Assembly (NCBI GenBank): GCA_937967425.1
Contig: CALBST010000028.1
Coordinates: 1 to 15,395 of the forward strand
DNA from: an uncultured Caulobacteraceae bacterium
Lineage (GTDB): Bacteria > Pseudomonadota > Alphaproteobacteria > Caulobacterales > TH1-2
Length of the DNA: 15,395 nt
Direction of reading: 5' to 3'
Numbering within the stretch: position 1 is the stretch's first letter; every line of letters begins with the position of its first letter. Under the pieces are notes generated by a model. It searched no databases. It was not told where the DNA came from and saw only the letters and a program-made list of their open reading frames with translations. This document shows positions 7,839-15,254 of this stretch, one piece after another. Position numbers and translations under genes: made by a program.

Positions 7839-9128
7839 CTAGCGCGCCCGGATCAGCGCCGCGGTGAAGCCAATTGCGGCCGCGGTACTCGTCGCGGCGC
7901 CACAGATCGCCAGCCCGGTCCGCAGGGCATCTTCGCCGCCGACTGCGTCCGCAATGATCGTAACCAGAGTAGGCGCCACGCCGAAGCCGATGATGGCGCC
8001 TATAACGATAAATGCGCCCAGACACACTCCGCGAATTTCGTTTGGTACGAGAACGGCGATCGCCGCCGCCGTAACGAGGCCAGTAATTGCGCCACATGTC
8101 AGCAGCAGAAGCAGTAGCCAGGCAAAACCGGTGGCTGTCGGCATCAGTGGAAAGAGCGCGCCGGGAATGGAAAGTGCTGCGGCGACAACGGCGCCGATCA
8201 AGATTCCCCCTTTGATTTTGCTCTTGTGACCGAAGTCGGCCGCGAAGCCTCCGACGAGAGCGCCGATTACGCCTGAGCCTAGGATGACGAGGCCCATCCA
8301 ACCGCCGAATTGATCCGGTTCGAGATTGTAATGACGCTCAAGCACAGGCGCGGCCCAAATGCTTGCTGCAGCGTCCGCCATCACCACCGTGACCTGACCG
8401 AGAAACAGCGGAGCAAGAAGTCCCCGCCGCTCCCACAGCTCGCGCAGCGCCACAGAGAGAGCGGGACTCGTTTCACTGATTTCTTGGCGCGGCGGCTCGC
8501 GGAGCAGCAGTAAGAGCAGGGACAGAATGAGGCTCGCGCCGGCAAACACCAGCAATACGTTGCGCCAGGGCGTGAGCCCTTCAACGAGCGGTGTGGTTTG
8601 CGCGTAAAAGCCAAGCAGTGAGCCGCCGAATGCAAAGGCTGCCGCGCCGCCGATCATGTTGCCCAGCGAAAGCACCATCAGAGAGCGGCCGCGGGTTGCG
8701 GGAGAACTGAGATCGGCCGTCAGTGAGATGGCGACGGTGAGCGACGAAAACGCGCCGATCCCTGCAAGCATGCGCGCGGCGAAGATGTGCCAAAACTCGG
8801 TAGCGAAGACCGTGAGCGCGGTGCCGACGGTCCAAAGCATGGCGAGGCAAAACAGCAAGAGCGAGCGGTTGCCTCGATCGGTCATGCGGCCGACCGGGAT
8901 CGCCAAGAGGCCGATGGGGATGGAGATCGCCAAGCCTTGCAGCAGACTCATTTGAAAGTCGCTGAAATGCAGTTCGGCCGCCGCGACCTCTTGCACCGGG
9001 CTAAACACGGTGCGCATCGCCGATGCGCTGCCGATTGTGGTCGCGAGTAGGATGAGCGCGGGCAGAACGCGGTTGGGCCTGCGCGCAACCGCTGCGCTCA
9101 AGCCGGCCGTGGCGTCAAGCTGAGCCAA
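7839..9128 (-). CDS. MFS transporter, spinster-like (second copy)
   Basis: A 429-residue inner-membrane MFS carrier with 12 predicted helices. TM1 lies near 21-42. The loop 2-3 motif GRMTDRGNR is at 80-88. Helix 4-5 contains an ARMLAGIGAF-type sequence, and a basic central loop (LLLREPPRQE) precedes the second half. I prefer the TTG start at 9126-9128 because it has a perfect GGAGG 6 nt upstream and gives a normal MFS N-terminus. The in-frame ATG at 9165-9167 would add 13 residues, has no ribosome binding site, and overlaps gntR by 53 bp. The TTG overlaps gntR by 14 bp, so the carrier is likely coupled to it. It is not close to the MFS protein at 2538-3860 by eye, so the two carriers may handle different compounds. 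Substrate unknown. Confidence 0.88.
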   Translation of the reverse strand: MAQLDATAGLSAAVARRPNRVLPALILLATTIGSASAMRTVFSPVQEVAAAELHFSDFQMSLLQGLAISIPIGLLAIPVGRMTDRGNRSLLLFCLAMLWTVGTALTVFATEFWHIFAARMLAGIGAFSSLTVAISLTADLSSPATRGRSLMVLSLGNMIGGAAAFAFGGSLLGFYAQTTPLVEGLTPWRNVLLVFAGASLILSLLLLLLREPPRQEISETSPALSVALRELWERRGLLAPLFLGQVTVVMADAAASIWAAPVLERHYNLEPDQFGGWMGLVILGSGVIGALVGGFAADFGHKSKIKGGILIGAVVAAALSIPGALFPLMPTATGFAWLLLLLLTCGAITGLVTAAAIAVLVPNEIRGVCLGAFIVIGAIIGFGVAPTLVTIIADAVGGEDALRTGLAICGAATSTAAAIGFTAALIRAR

Positions 9129-9849
9129 CTTGAGCCTCCGCCTTGAGCAGATCGCCGATGGCGTCATCGAAGTGCAGCGCCATGGCTGCGGCGGCGGCTT
9201 CCGGATCTCGCTTCATGATCGCTGCCGCAACGGCGCGGTGGCGATCGATCATCACTTGCTTGCGGCTCTTGGCGATGCGCGTGCTCCAAGCGGTCGGCAC
9301 CGCGACCTCCATCAGCGGCGCAAACGAAGCAACGATCTGGATGAAGAGCGCATTGTGGCTCGCTTCGGCGATGGCTCTGTGAAAGGCGATATCATGAGCG
9401 GTGCGCTTGGCAAGATCGTCCTTGTCCGCCGCCATCGCCTCAGCCAGCGCGACGATGCGCTCGGCCTGTTCATCGGTGCGCGCCGTCGCTGCAAGCGCTG
9501 CTGTGCGCTGCTCAATTGTGCGGCGGACGTCCCAGATATCGGGCACCGTAATCTGAGCCGTTGAAATGGCGTGCTGCAGAGAGGTGGCGATGACCGAGCC
9601 GTCGAGCGCGCCAACACGCGGCTTGCGGCCGTTGCCCACATTGATCACTTTGAGTGCGGCAAGCGCGCCGAACGCTTCACGCATCACCGCCCGGCTGACG
9701 TCGAGCACTTCCGCAAAATGGCCTTCGCCGGGCAGAGTGTCGCCGACGCGCAACTGATGATCCCGGATGTAGTCCGTGACAGCATTCATTGCGGATTGGA
9801 CAAGCGAACCGCTTTCGGCGCCACGCAAAGTGGTTGAGGGGGTTGGCAT
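9115..9849 (-). CDS. GntR-family regulator, FadR/FCD subfamily
   Basis: A 244-residue transcription factor. The winged helix-turn-helix occupies about 16-80, including LPGEGHFAEVLDVSRAVMRE (39-58) as the DNA-recognition part. The C-terminal FCD effector domain covers about 104-235 and carries the expected metal-binding set: Asp153 and His157 (in DIAFHRAI), His204 (DRHRAV) and His226 (ALHFDDA). FCD-GntR proteins commonly repress catabolic operons and are released by carboxylic acids or sugar acids. The ATG at 9847-9849 follows the araC stop after 9 bp, with AAGGG upstream, so araC and gntR are co-transcribed. It is the best candidate to bind the shared palindrome at 10648-10662, 10673-10687 and 15255-15269, because FCD-GntR proteins bind short palindromes of that kind; not proven. 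Confidence 0.93.
   Translation of the reverse strand: MPTPSTTLRGAESGSLVQSAMNAVTDYIRDHQLRVGDTLPGEGHFAEVLDVSRAVMREAFGALAALKVINVGNGRKPRVGALDGSVIATSLQHAISTAQITVPDIWDVRRTIEQRTAALAATARTDEQAERIVALAEAMAADKDDLAKRTAHDIAFHRAIAEASHNALFIQIVASFAPLMEVAVPTAWSTRIAKSRKQVMIDRHRAVAAAIMKRDPEAAAAAMALHFDDAIGDLLKAEAQVGSA
9135..9139 (-). promoter_or_regulatory. Ribosome binding site that favours the TTG start of the second MFS gene
   Basis: GGAGG on the minus strand, 6 nt before TTG 9126-9128 and inside the last codons of gntR. The competing ATG at 9165-9167 has no comparable site. Confidence 0.6.
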
Positions 9850-9858
9850 CTCTATCCC

Positions 9859-10608
9859 TTAAGCCGCTGCGCCGTAGGCGCGGAAATCTGACGGTGAGAC
9901 GCCGAAGCGGCGGCCAAACGCGCGCGCGAAGCTGGCGTTGTTCAGGTAGCCGTTTTCGTAGCCGATGGACGAGACCGGCAGGTTTGTCGTCAGCAGCATC
10001 CGCTTTGCTTGACTGAGCCGCTGCTCGGCAATGGCTTCGGCGATGCTGCAATTGAACATGTCGCGGAAGCCGCGCGTCAGCTTGGCGCGATTGAGGCCGC
10101 AGGCGCGTGCGATCTTGTCGAGCGTGAGTTTCTCGTTCCAGCGTTCGTCAATCATGCGGCGCGCGGCGAGGACACGGCGGGTGTCTTCAAGCGAGAGCGC
10201 GCCGTCGGCGGCGAGCGGCAGCAATTCCTCGGTGCTGAGCAAACGGATGGTTTCGCACAGCAGTTCGATGCTCTTACCGAGGCGATAAATCGTCAGCGTC
10301 TCGCCGTGCAGCGTGCTTTCCTGAATGGCCAGAACAATCCCGCGCAGCGCCGATGGCAGGTGAAACTCGACACCGTCCGGCGTCACACCGCCGACACGCG
10401 TAAACGCGCTCCGGCTGATGACGAGCGTCAGCCGCGTCTCGGCATTGAGCGAAGCAGTGTTCGGCGAAAGATCGAACGCCACCACTGGCGTCGCAGCATC
10501 GGCGTCGAACGAAAGCGCAATGTGGTCCGGCGGCAGCGGCGCATGGGTGACCGGGCCAGCGCCCAGCAACAGCGTCATCTCCGGAGAGACTTCGACGAAT
10601 TCCCGCAT
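9859..10608 (-). CDS. AraC-family transcriptional regulator
   Basis: A 249-residue regulator with a clear C-terminal AraC/XylS domain (about 145-245). The first helix-turn-helix is LDKIARACGLNRAKLTRGF (163-181). The second spans about 212-235 and ends in the family signature FGVSPSDFRAY. Residues 1-130 do not look like an AraC-type arabinose cupin. The segment with LTIYRLGKSIELL is reminiscent of PchR-like AraC proteins, which sense small ligands at TBDR loci, but that resemblance is by eye only. The start is fixed by a strong GGGGGAGGA just upstream. It heads the araC-gntR-MFS unit, directly behind two palindromic operator-like sites. A positive regulator beside a GntR repressor suggests two-layer control of the neighbouring TBDR operon. 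Confidence 0.92.
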   Translation of the reverse strand: MREFVEVSPEMTLLLGAGPVTHAPLPPDHIALSFDADAATPVVAFDLSPNTASLNAETRLTLVISRSAFTRVGGVTPDGVEFHLPSALRGIVLAIQESTLHGETLTIYRLGKSIELLCETIRLLSTEELLPLAADGALSLEDTRRVLAARRMIDERWNEKLTLDKIARACGLNRAKLTRGFRDMFNCSIAEAIAEQRLSQAKRMLLTTNLPVSSIGYENGYLNNASFARAFGRRFGVSPSDFRAYGAAA

Positions 10609-10647
10609 TTTCCTCCCCCAGTGTTCTGGTGGTTGCGAGGACCATGC

Positions 10648-10662
10648 ACCTTTCAGATAGGT
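10648..10662. promoter_or_regulatory. Operator-like palindrome, site A
   Basis: ACCTTTCAGATAGGT on the plus strand, which is ACCTATCTGAAAGGT on the minus strand. This 15-mer is identical (reverse-complemented) to site C upstream of the second TBDR. Pairing about its centre is complete except at one symmetric position. Confidence 0.7.
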
Positions 10663-10672
10663 TTGGTCAACT

Positions 10673-10687
10673 AGCTATCTGATAGGT
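10673..10687. promoter_or_regulatory. Operator-like palindrome, site B
   Basis: AGCTATCTGATAGGT contains the perfect 11-bp palindrome CTATCTGATAG and matches the site A/C consensus at most positions. It lies one base beyond the stop codon of the esterase gene. Confidence 0.6.
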
Positions 10688-10688
10688 C

Positions 10689-11657
10689 TTAAGTGCTAGG
10701 GTAAAGAGCCCGGCGGAGCGCCTCTCGGCTGTGCTCGCGGGCGCGGACGGAGATCGGCGCGTCTCCGCCGAAAATGTCGAAGCCATGAAATCCGCCCGGA
10801 TAAACATGGAGTTCAACGGCGACGCCGGCCCGCGCCAGACGGGCGGCGTAGGCGATGTCCTCATCAATGAAGAGGTCGAGCGTCGGGCAGGCGATAAAGG
10901 CGGGCGGCAGGCCGCGGAGGTCAGTGGCTCGCGCGGCGGCAGCGTAGGGCGACACATTTGGGCGGCCCGGCTCGTGGCCCAAGAGCGAGGTCCAGCCGAA
11001 GCGATTGTTGTGCGCCGTCCAGATGAATTCGCCGGCGACTGGGTTGGGCTCAGCCGCAACGCAGGTGCGGTCATCGAGCATCGGATAGATTAAGTGCTGA
11101 AACGCGAGCCTGTATTCGCCGCGATCTCGCGCGAGCAGCGTCAGCGCGGCTGCAAGACCGCCGCCCGCGCTTTCGCCCATAACGCCTATGCGATCGCGAT
11201 CAATGCCAAGCTCAGACGCGTTCGCGAATGTCCAGCCGAGACCAGCATAGCAATCCTCAATACCGGCCGGAAATGGATGTTCGGGCGCGAGCCGATAATC
11301 GACGCTGACGATCACGCAGTTGAGATCGAACGCCATCGGGCGATGCAGCGGTTCAAGCTGCGCAGCGGCGCCGCCGACATAGCCGCCCCCGTGGATGTGA
11401 TAGATACACGGCAGCGGGCCTCTGGCGTTGCGCGGCGTGTAGATCGTCAGCGTGATGTCCGGCGCGCCGGCCGGACCTGGTACGCTGCGTACCTTTTGCA
11501 AAACGCCTTCGCGCACTTGATCAGAGAGCGTCACGGGCAACTGCGCAAAGCGTTCCGCCTCACGCATCGCCCCCAGCACCTCGTTCGATAACGCAATCGT
11601 CGGAAATACGTCCAACACGGGCAGGAGTGCTGGGTCGACGAGCTTGCGCGTGTCCAT
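10689..11657 (-). CDS. Alpha/beta-hydrolase esterase, HSL (hormone-sensitive-lipase) family
   Basis: A 322-residue cytosolic serine esterase or lipase. Oxyanion motif HGGG is at 89-92, the DYRLAPEHPFPA sequence at 120-131 is characteristic of the HSL family, and the nucleophile elbow GESAGG holds Ser163. The acid is Asp261 (in TLDLFIDED) and the base His291 (GGFHGF). The triad is complete and the length is typical. There is no signal peptide, unlike the type-B esterase at 3857-5494, so the two hydrolases act in different compartments. It is separated from the FAD oxidase stop by 4 bp and has only a weak ribosome binding site, consistent with coupled translation. The reaction is ester or lactone hydrolysis of a small substrate; identity unknown. 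Confidence 0.93.
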   Translation of the reverse strand: MDTRKLVDPALLPVLDVFPTIALSNEVLGAMREAERFAQLPVTLSDQVREGVLQKVRSVPGPAGAPDITLTIYTPRNARGPLPCIYHIHGGGYVGGAAAQLEPLHRPMAFDLNCVIVSVDYRLAPEHPFPAGIEDCYAGLGWTFANASELGIDRDRIGVMGESAGGGLAAALTLLARDRGEYRLAFQHLIYPMLDDRTCVAAEPNPVAGEFIWTAHNNRFGWTSLLGHEPGRPNVSPYAAAARATDLRGLPPAFIACPTLDLFIDEDIAYAARLARAGVAVELHVYPGGFHGFDIFGGDAPISVRAREHSREALRRALYPST

Positions 11658-11661
11658 ATTT

Positions 11662-13068
11662 TCAATCCGCGAAGATCTTGCCGGGGTTGAAGAGGTTCTT
11701 CGGATCGAGCGCCTTCTTGATTGAGCGCATCATATCGACGCCGTCTTCGCCAAGTTCGCGCACCAGCCAATCTTGCTTGCCCAGCCCGATGCCGTGTTCA
11801 CCGGTGCAGGTTCCGTCCATGTCGAGCGCGCGTTGGACCAGGCGCTCGTTCAGCGCTTCGGCTTCCTTGTGCTCGGTGGCGCTGTTCGGATCTATGACGA
11901 AGATGACGTGGAAGTTGCCGTCGCCGACGTGGCCGAGAATCGGCGCGGGGAAAGAAGCCTTCTCCAGATCGCGCTTGGTCTCATTGATGCATTCGGCAAG
12001 GCGCCCGATCGGCACGCATACATCGGTGGGCCAGCCGATGGCGCCTTTTCGCATAGCCGTCGCGGCGTAGAACGCCTGGTGGCGGGCCTTCCAAAGCTTG
12101 GCTCGTTCTTCCGGTAAGTTCGACCAGTGGAATTCGCCGCCGCCATTGTCGCGCGCAAGATCGCCGATGGTGGCGATCTGCTCTTTCACGGCGTGTTCGC
12201 TGCCGTGGAATTCGAAGAACAGCGTCGTCAGTTCGGGATAGCTGAGTTTCGAGTGCAGGTTGACGGCTTTCATCTGCACGTCATCGAGAATTTCAACGCG
12301 TGCGAGAGGGATGCCGAGTTGGATCGCTTGCACCACAGTATCAACGGCGCCGGCCAACGTCTGGAAGCTGCAGACGGCCGAGGAAATCTGCTCCGGAATG
12401 CCGTGGAGCCGCAACGTCACTTCGGTGATGATGCCGAGCGTGCCTTCAGAGCCGATGAAGAGGCGGGTGAGGTCATAACCCGCCGCGCTCTTGCGCGCAC
12501 GGCGAGCGGTGCGGATGTCGCGGCCATCAGGTGTGACCACGCGCAACGAGAGGATCGCCTCGCGCATCGTTCCATAACGCACGGCGTTCGTGCCGGAGGC
12601 GCGAGTCGAGGCCATGCCGCCAAGCGTAGCGTTGGCGCCGGGATCAATAGGAAAGAACAGGCCTTGGTCGCGCAGCGCGAGGTTCAACTCTTCGCGGCGC
12701 ACGCCGGCCTGCACCGTGCAGTCGAAGTCGTCCGGATTGATCTCGAGGATCTTGTTCATCTCGGACAGGTCAACGCAGACGCCGCCGCGCACCGGCGTCG
12801 TGTTGCCCTCCACCGAGGTACCGGCGCCGTAAGCGACGATCGGCACGTCAGCGGCGGTGCACGCCTTCACGACAGCAACGACCTCTTCAGTCGAGTGCGC
12901 GAAGACGACGGCGTCTGGTAGCGCCGTTGCGAAATGGGTTTCGCTGCCGCCGTGTTGAGCCCGCATGGCTTCGCCGAGATGCAGGCGGTCTCCGAAGATT
13001 CCGCGCAGCGTTTCGACGAAAGCCGGCGCGAGTGGCGAGCGCGACGCAATAGGTGCGGGCGCGCCCAT
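11662..13068 (-). CDS. FAD-linked oxidase, GlcD / D-lactate dehydrogenase (cytochrome) type
   Basis: A 468-residue flavoprotein of the D-lactate dehydrogenase/glycolate oxidase subunit D family, which oxidises D-2-hydroxy acids to 2-oxo acids and passes electrons to a carrier rather than NAD. The PCMH-type FAD domain (about 45-230) shows PIVAYGAGTSVEGN, the conserved FPIDPGANATLGGM, and GYDLTRLFIGSEGTLGIITE. The C-terminal FAD-oxidase domain carries HVGDGNFH (380-387) and GEHGIG (Glu424, His425), the substrate/metal-binding signatures, and ends in LDPKNLFNPGK. No signal peptide or iron-sulfur motif is seen, so it matches the single-subunit LDHD-like form rather than a GlcDEF complex. The ATG follows the TBDR stop after 4 bp. 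Sugar-acid, lactate or aryl 2-hydroxy-acid substrates are all possible. Confidence 0.92.
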   Translation of the reverse strand: MGAPAPIASRSPLAPAFVETLRGIFGDRLHLGEAMRAQHGGSETHFATALPDAVVFAHSTEEVVAVVKACTAADVPIVAYGAGTSVEGNTTPVRGGVCVDLSEMNKILEINPDDFDCTVQAGVRREELNLALRDQGLFFPIDPGANATLGGMASTRASGTNAVRYGTMREAILSLRVVTPDGRDIRTARRARKSAAGYDLTRLFIGSEGTLGIITEVTLRLHGIPEQISSAVCSFQTLAGAVDTVVQAIQLGIPLARVEILDDVQMKAVNLHSKLSYPELTTLFFEFHGSEHAVKEQIATIGDLARDNGGGEFHWSNLPEERAKLWKARHQAFYAATAMRKGAIGWPTDVCVPIGRLAECINETKRDLEKASFPAPILGHVGDGNFHVIFVIDPNSATEHKEAEALNERLVQRALDMDGTCTGEHGIGLGKQDWLVRELGEDGVDMMRSIKKALDPKNLFNPGKIFAD

Positions 13069-13072
13069 GGCT

Positions 13073-15178
13073 TCAGAACCGCGTGCTGACGCGAACGCCG
13101 ACGCGGCGGCCGTCGCCGGCGATGGCGAGGTTGCGCGTGATGGGGCTGGCGTCGCCGAACAGGCGGCCGAGCAGTGAACGATCGAGGTAGGAGTCGTAAT
13201 ATTCCTCGTCGGTCAAATTCGTGCCCCAGAGGCCGATGGTCCAATCGTTGATGGAATAGCTGATGTTGCCGCTGACGAGGTAGTAGCCCTCCATCGGCGG
13301 CGCGACCAGCGGATTCAAGCTCGAGCCGACGCGATCACCCTTGTATGTAATAGTTGTGTCCAGACGAAGCTCGCCTTGGCCGAGCGGCACGGTGTAGCTC
13401 GGCGTCAGGAAGAAATTCCAATCCGGCTGGAAAAGAATGCGGTCTGACGGCAGCGGATCGCCGATAATGGCTTGGTATTGCGAGTCATCGGTGATGCGGG
13501 CGTGGTTATAGGTTGCGCCGCCTTGCAGCGCGAAGGCGTCCGTCGGCCGCCATACGCCTTCGATTTCGACGCCGTAGCTTTCAACATCGCCGGTGTTGAG
13601 GTTCACCGCGATCAGCGCCGGCGTCAGCGAGTTCTGGCCGATGTAATTCTGATAGTCGTTGAAATAGACGGCCGTGTTCAGCGTCAGCGTGTTGTCGTTG
13701 GTGGTGAACTTGTTGCCGAGTTCGTACGTCCACACCGAGTCGCCCTCCCAGATCGGGTTCGGCGCGCCAGGTGAGTTTGCGCCGCCGCCGCGGAAGCCGC
13801 GTGCGATCGAGCCGTACGTCATCCAGTTGTCGGTCCAGCGCTGTGTCAGCGTAACGCGCGGCTGCCACTCGTCGGCGGAGTAGATGCCAGACGTGCCGGT
13901 GGCGTTGATCTCCTGGTGGTCGTAGCGAAGACCAACTGAGAGCTCTAGCGACGGCGTAATTTCATAGAACAGAGTACCGAAGATAGCGGCGGAGGATGTT
14001 TCGATCGTTTGGTCGGTAATCACCAGCGGCGCAAGTATGAGCGGCGTGCTGGACAGCACGAGATTGTTCTCTGAGTGGATGTAGTTGTCGGAGTGGTTGG
14101 CGAATACGCCGACCAGCGTGCTCAGCCGGTCGCTCCACTGCGTATCGAACCGCACCTCGCCGGTAAAGGTCTCCAGCAGATTGTAGCCGTTGCGCACGCG
14201 CAAGAAGTCGATCGGGCCGAAATCGCCGTCGCCCCGCGCTTCGCCTTCCTTGCGGTCGTACGCGAGGATCGCGGTCATCTGCGTGTTTTCGGTAACATCG
14301 AATACGCCGCGTACGTTGCCGCCGGTGTATTCGAAGCGCGCGATGCTGTTCTCGTTGAGCTGCGTGTCTTGGACGTAGTCGGTCGGTCCGCTTGGGCTTG
14401 AGTAAGCGGTCTGCGAGCCTTCGACCGTGTTGTAATATGCATTGAGAGTGATCTCGGCGCCTTGCGGCGCATCCCACACCAACGAACCCGTCAGCGATTC
14501 CGTTTGCATCGGGCGCGCATCGCCGCCGGCAAGCGTGTTGGTCGAGAAGCCGTCGCGCGTGTGGTACGCCGCGCCAATGCGGCCACGCAGAACGCCCTCG
14601 ATCAGCGGACCGCTGATGCTGCCGGAGTAGGTCTGATAATTATCTGGATCGGCGTAGACGGCGCTTAGGCGGCCTTCGAACTCGTCCGTCGGCTGACGCG
14701 TCACGACGCTGATCGCGCCGCCCAGTGTGTTATTGCCGAACAGCGTGCCTTGCGGGCCGCGCAACACCTCGATGCGTTCGACATCGAACACCGGGTTATT
14801 CAAATAGGAGCTGTTCGCCTGATAGACGCCATCGACGAAAATGCCGACTCCAGGCTGCACAGTGTCGATCAAGGTGGTGCCTACGCCGCGGATGGACATG
14901 AATGCGCGGCCGACAGCGTCGGTGGTGATGTTGAGGCCCGGCGTGAGCGCGGCCACTTCGCGGACGGAATTGATCTGCTGGTTCTCAAGCGTTTCGCCGC
15001 TGACGGCGGTCACCGCGATCGGCACGTCCTGCAGCCGCTCTTCGCGCTTCCGCGCCGTAACGACGATCTCATCGTCCCCGCTCTCTTCCGCGCTGGTTGC
15101 GTCTTGCGCCGCCGCCACGCTGGGGAACACCGCCAGACCCAGGGCCGCGCTAGCCAGAAGCTTCGTGATGCGACGCAT
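13073..15178 (-). CDS. TonB-dependent outer-membrane receptor (second copy)
   Basis: A 701-residue outer-membrane transporter. A signal peptide begins MRRITKLL and ends near VAAA/QD (cleavage after A24). A TonB-box-like EIVVT is at 37-41, followed by RKREERLQDVPIAVTAVSGE, a common plug opening. Further plug landmarks are IRGVGT near 96-101, VGIFVDGVY at 111-119 and IEVLRGPQGTLFG at 136-148. The beta-barrel fills the rest and the protein ends in Phe. The ATG at 15176-15178 has a perfect GGGAGG 7 nt upstream and begins directly with the signal peptide. The longer in-frame ATG at 15229 adds 17 residues without a ribosome binding site and is rejected. It heads a tight operon with the FAD oxidase and HSL esterase (4-bp gaps), which ties its ligand to the substrate of those enzymes. 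Confidence 0.94.
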   Translation of the reverse strand: MRRITKLLASAALGLAVFPSVAAAQDATSAEESGDDEIVVTARKREERLQDVPIAVTAVSGETLENQQINSVREVAALTPGLNITTDAVGRAFMSIRGVGTTLIDTVQPGVGIFVDGVYQANSSYLNNPVFDVERIEVLRGPQGTLFGNNTLGGAISVVTRQPTDEFEGRLSAVYADPDNYQTYSGSISGPLIEGVLRGRIGAAYHTRDGFSTNTLAGGDARPMQTESLTGSLVWDAPQGAEITLNAYYNTVEGSQTAYSSPSGPTDYVQDTQLNENSIARFEYTGGNVRGVFDVTENTQMTAILAYDRKEGEARGDGDFGPIDFLRVRNGYNLLETFTGEVRFDTQWSDRLSTLVGVFANHSDNYIHSENNLVLSSTPLILAPLVITDQTIETSSAAIFGTLFYEITPSLELSVGLRYDHQEINATGTSGIYSADEWQPRVTLTQRWTDNWMTYGSIARGFRGGGANSPGAPNPIWEGDSVWTYELGNKFTTNDNTLTLNTAVYFNDYQNYIGQNSLTPALIAVNLNTGDVESYGVEIEGVWRPTDAFALQGGATYNHARITDDSQYQAIIGDPLPSDRILFQPDWNFFLTPSYTVPLGQGELRLDTTITYKGDRVGSSLNPLVAPPMEGYYLVSGNISYSINDWTIGLWGTNLTDEEYYDSYLDRSLLGRLFGDASPITRNLAIAGDGRRVGVRVSTRF

Positions 15179-15185
15179 TTCAATT

Positions 15186-15190
15186 CCTCC
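15186..15190 (-). promoter_or_regulatory. Ribosome binding site that fixes the start of the second TBDR
   Basis: GGAGG on the minus strand, 7 nt before ATG 15176-15178. It excludes the upstream in-frame ATG at 15229. Confidence 0.8.
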
Positions 15191-15198
15191 CGGTGTGG

Positions 15199-15222
15199 GC
15201 ACGCTCCAGTTCTGAAGCGTGC
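15199..15222 (-). promoter_or_regulatory. Hairpin in the 5' leader of the second TBDR
   Basis: GCACGCT and AGCGTGC form a perfect 7-bp inverted repeat around a 10-nt loop, 8 nt upstream of the Shine-Dalgarno core. It could be a leader-RNA structure that affects translation, or a second protein-binding dyad. It does not resemble the site A/B/C palindromes. Confidence 0.4.
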
Positions 15223-15254
15223 TTGTCATTAGGGAGAGCCTAAGCTGAGCTGAG

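Larger units (their letters stand above)
10609..10688 (-). promoter_or_regulatory. araC-gntR-MFS promoter region with two operator-like palindromes
   Basis: This 80-bp gap between the esterase stop and the araC start holds two related palindromes (10648-10662 and 10673-10687, centres 25 bp apart). On the minus strand a -35-like TTGACC (10665-10670) sits between them. The promoter-proximal palindrome would fall in the spacer between -35 and -10, where a bound repressor would block RNA polymerase. A -10 match is weak (CATGGT-like). No terminator is visible after the esterase gene, so read-through from the TBDR operon is also possible. Confidence 0.55.

Noticed and set aside
10009..10674. 221-codon plus-strand frame across araC and its promoter
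   Set aside because: Antisense to araC, low-complexity Arg/Gln/Ala composition, and it runs through the operator region; a shadow frame.
12127..12921. 264-codon open frame on the plus strand inside the FAD oxidase gene
   Set aside because: The opposite strand encodes a complete LDHD-like protein with all family motifs; the plus-strand translation has no recognisable motif.
15179..15229. 17-codon N-terminal extension of the second TBDR
   Set aside because: It would bury the signal peptide behind a polar segment, and only the ATG at 15178 has a Shine-Dalgarno sequence.
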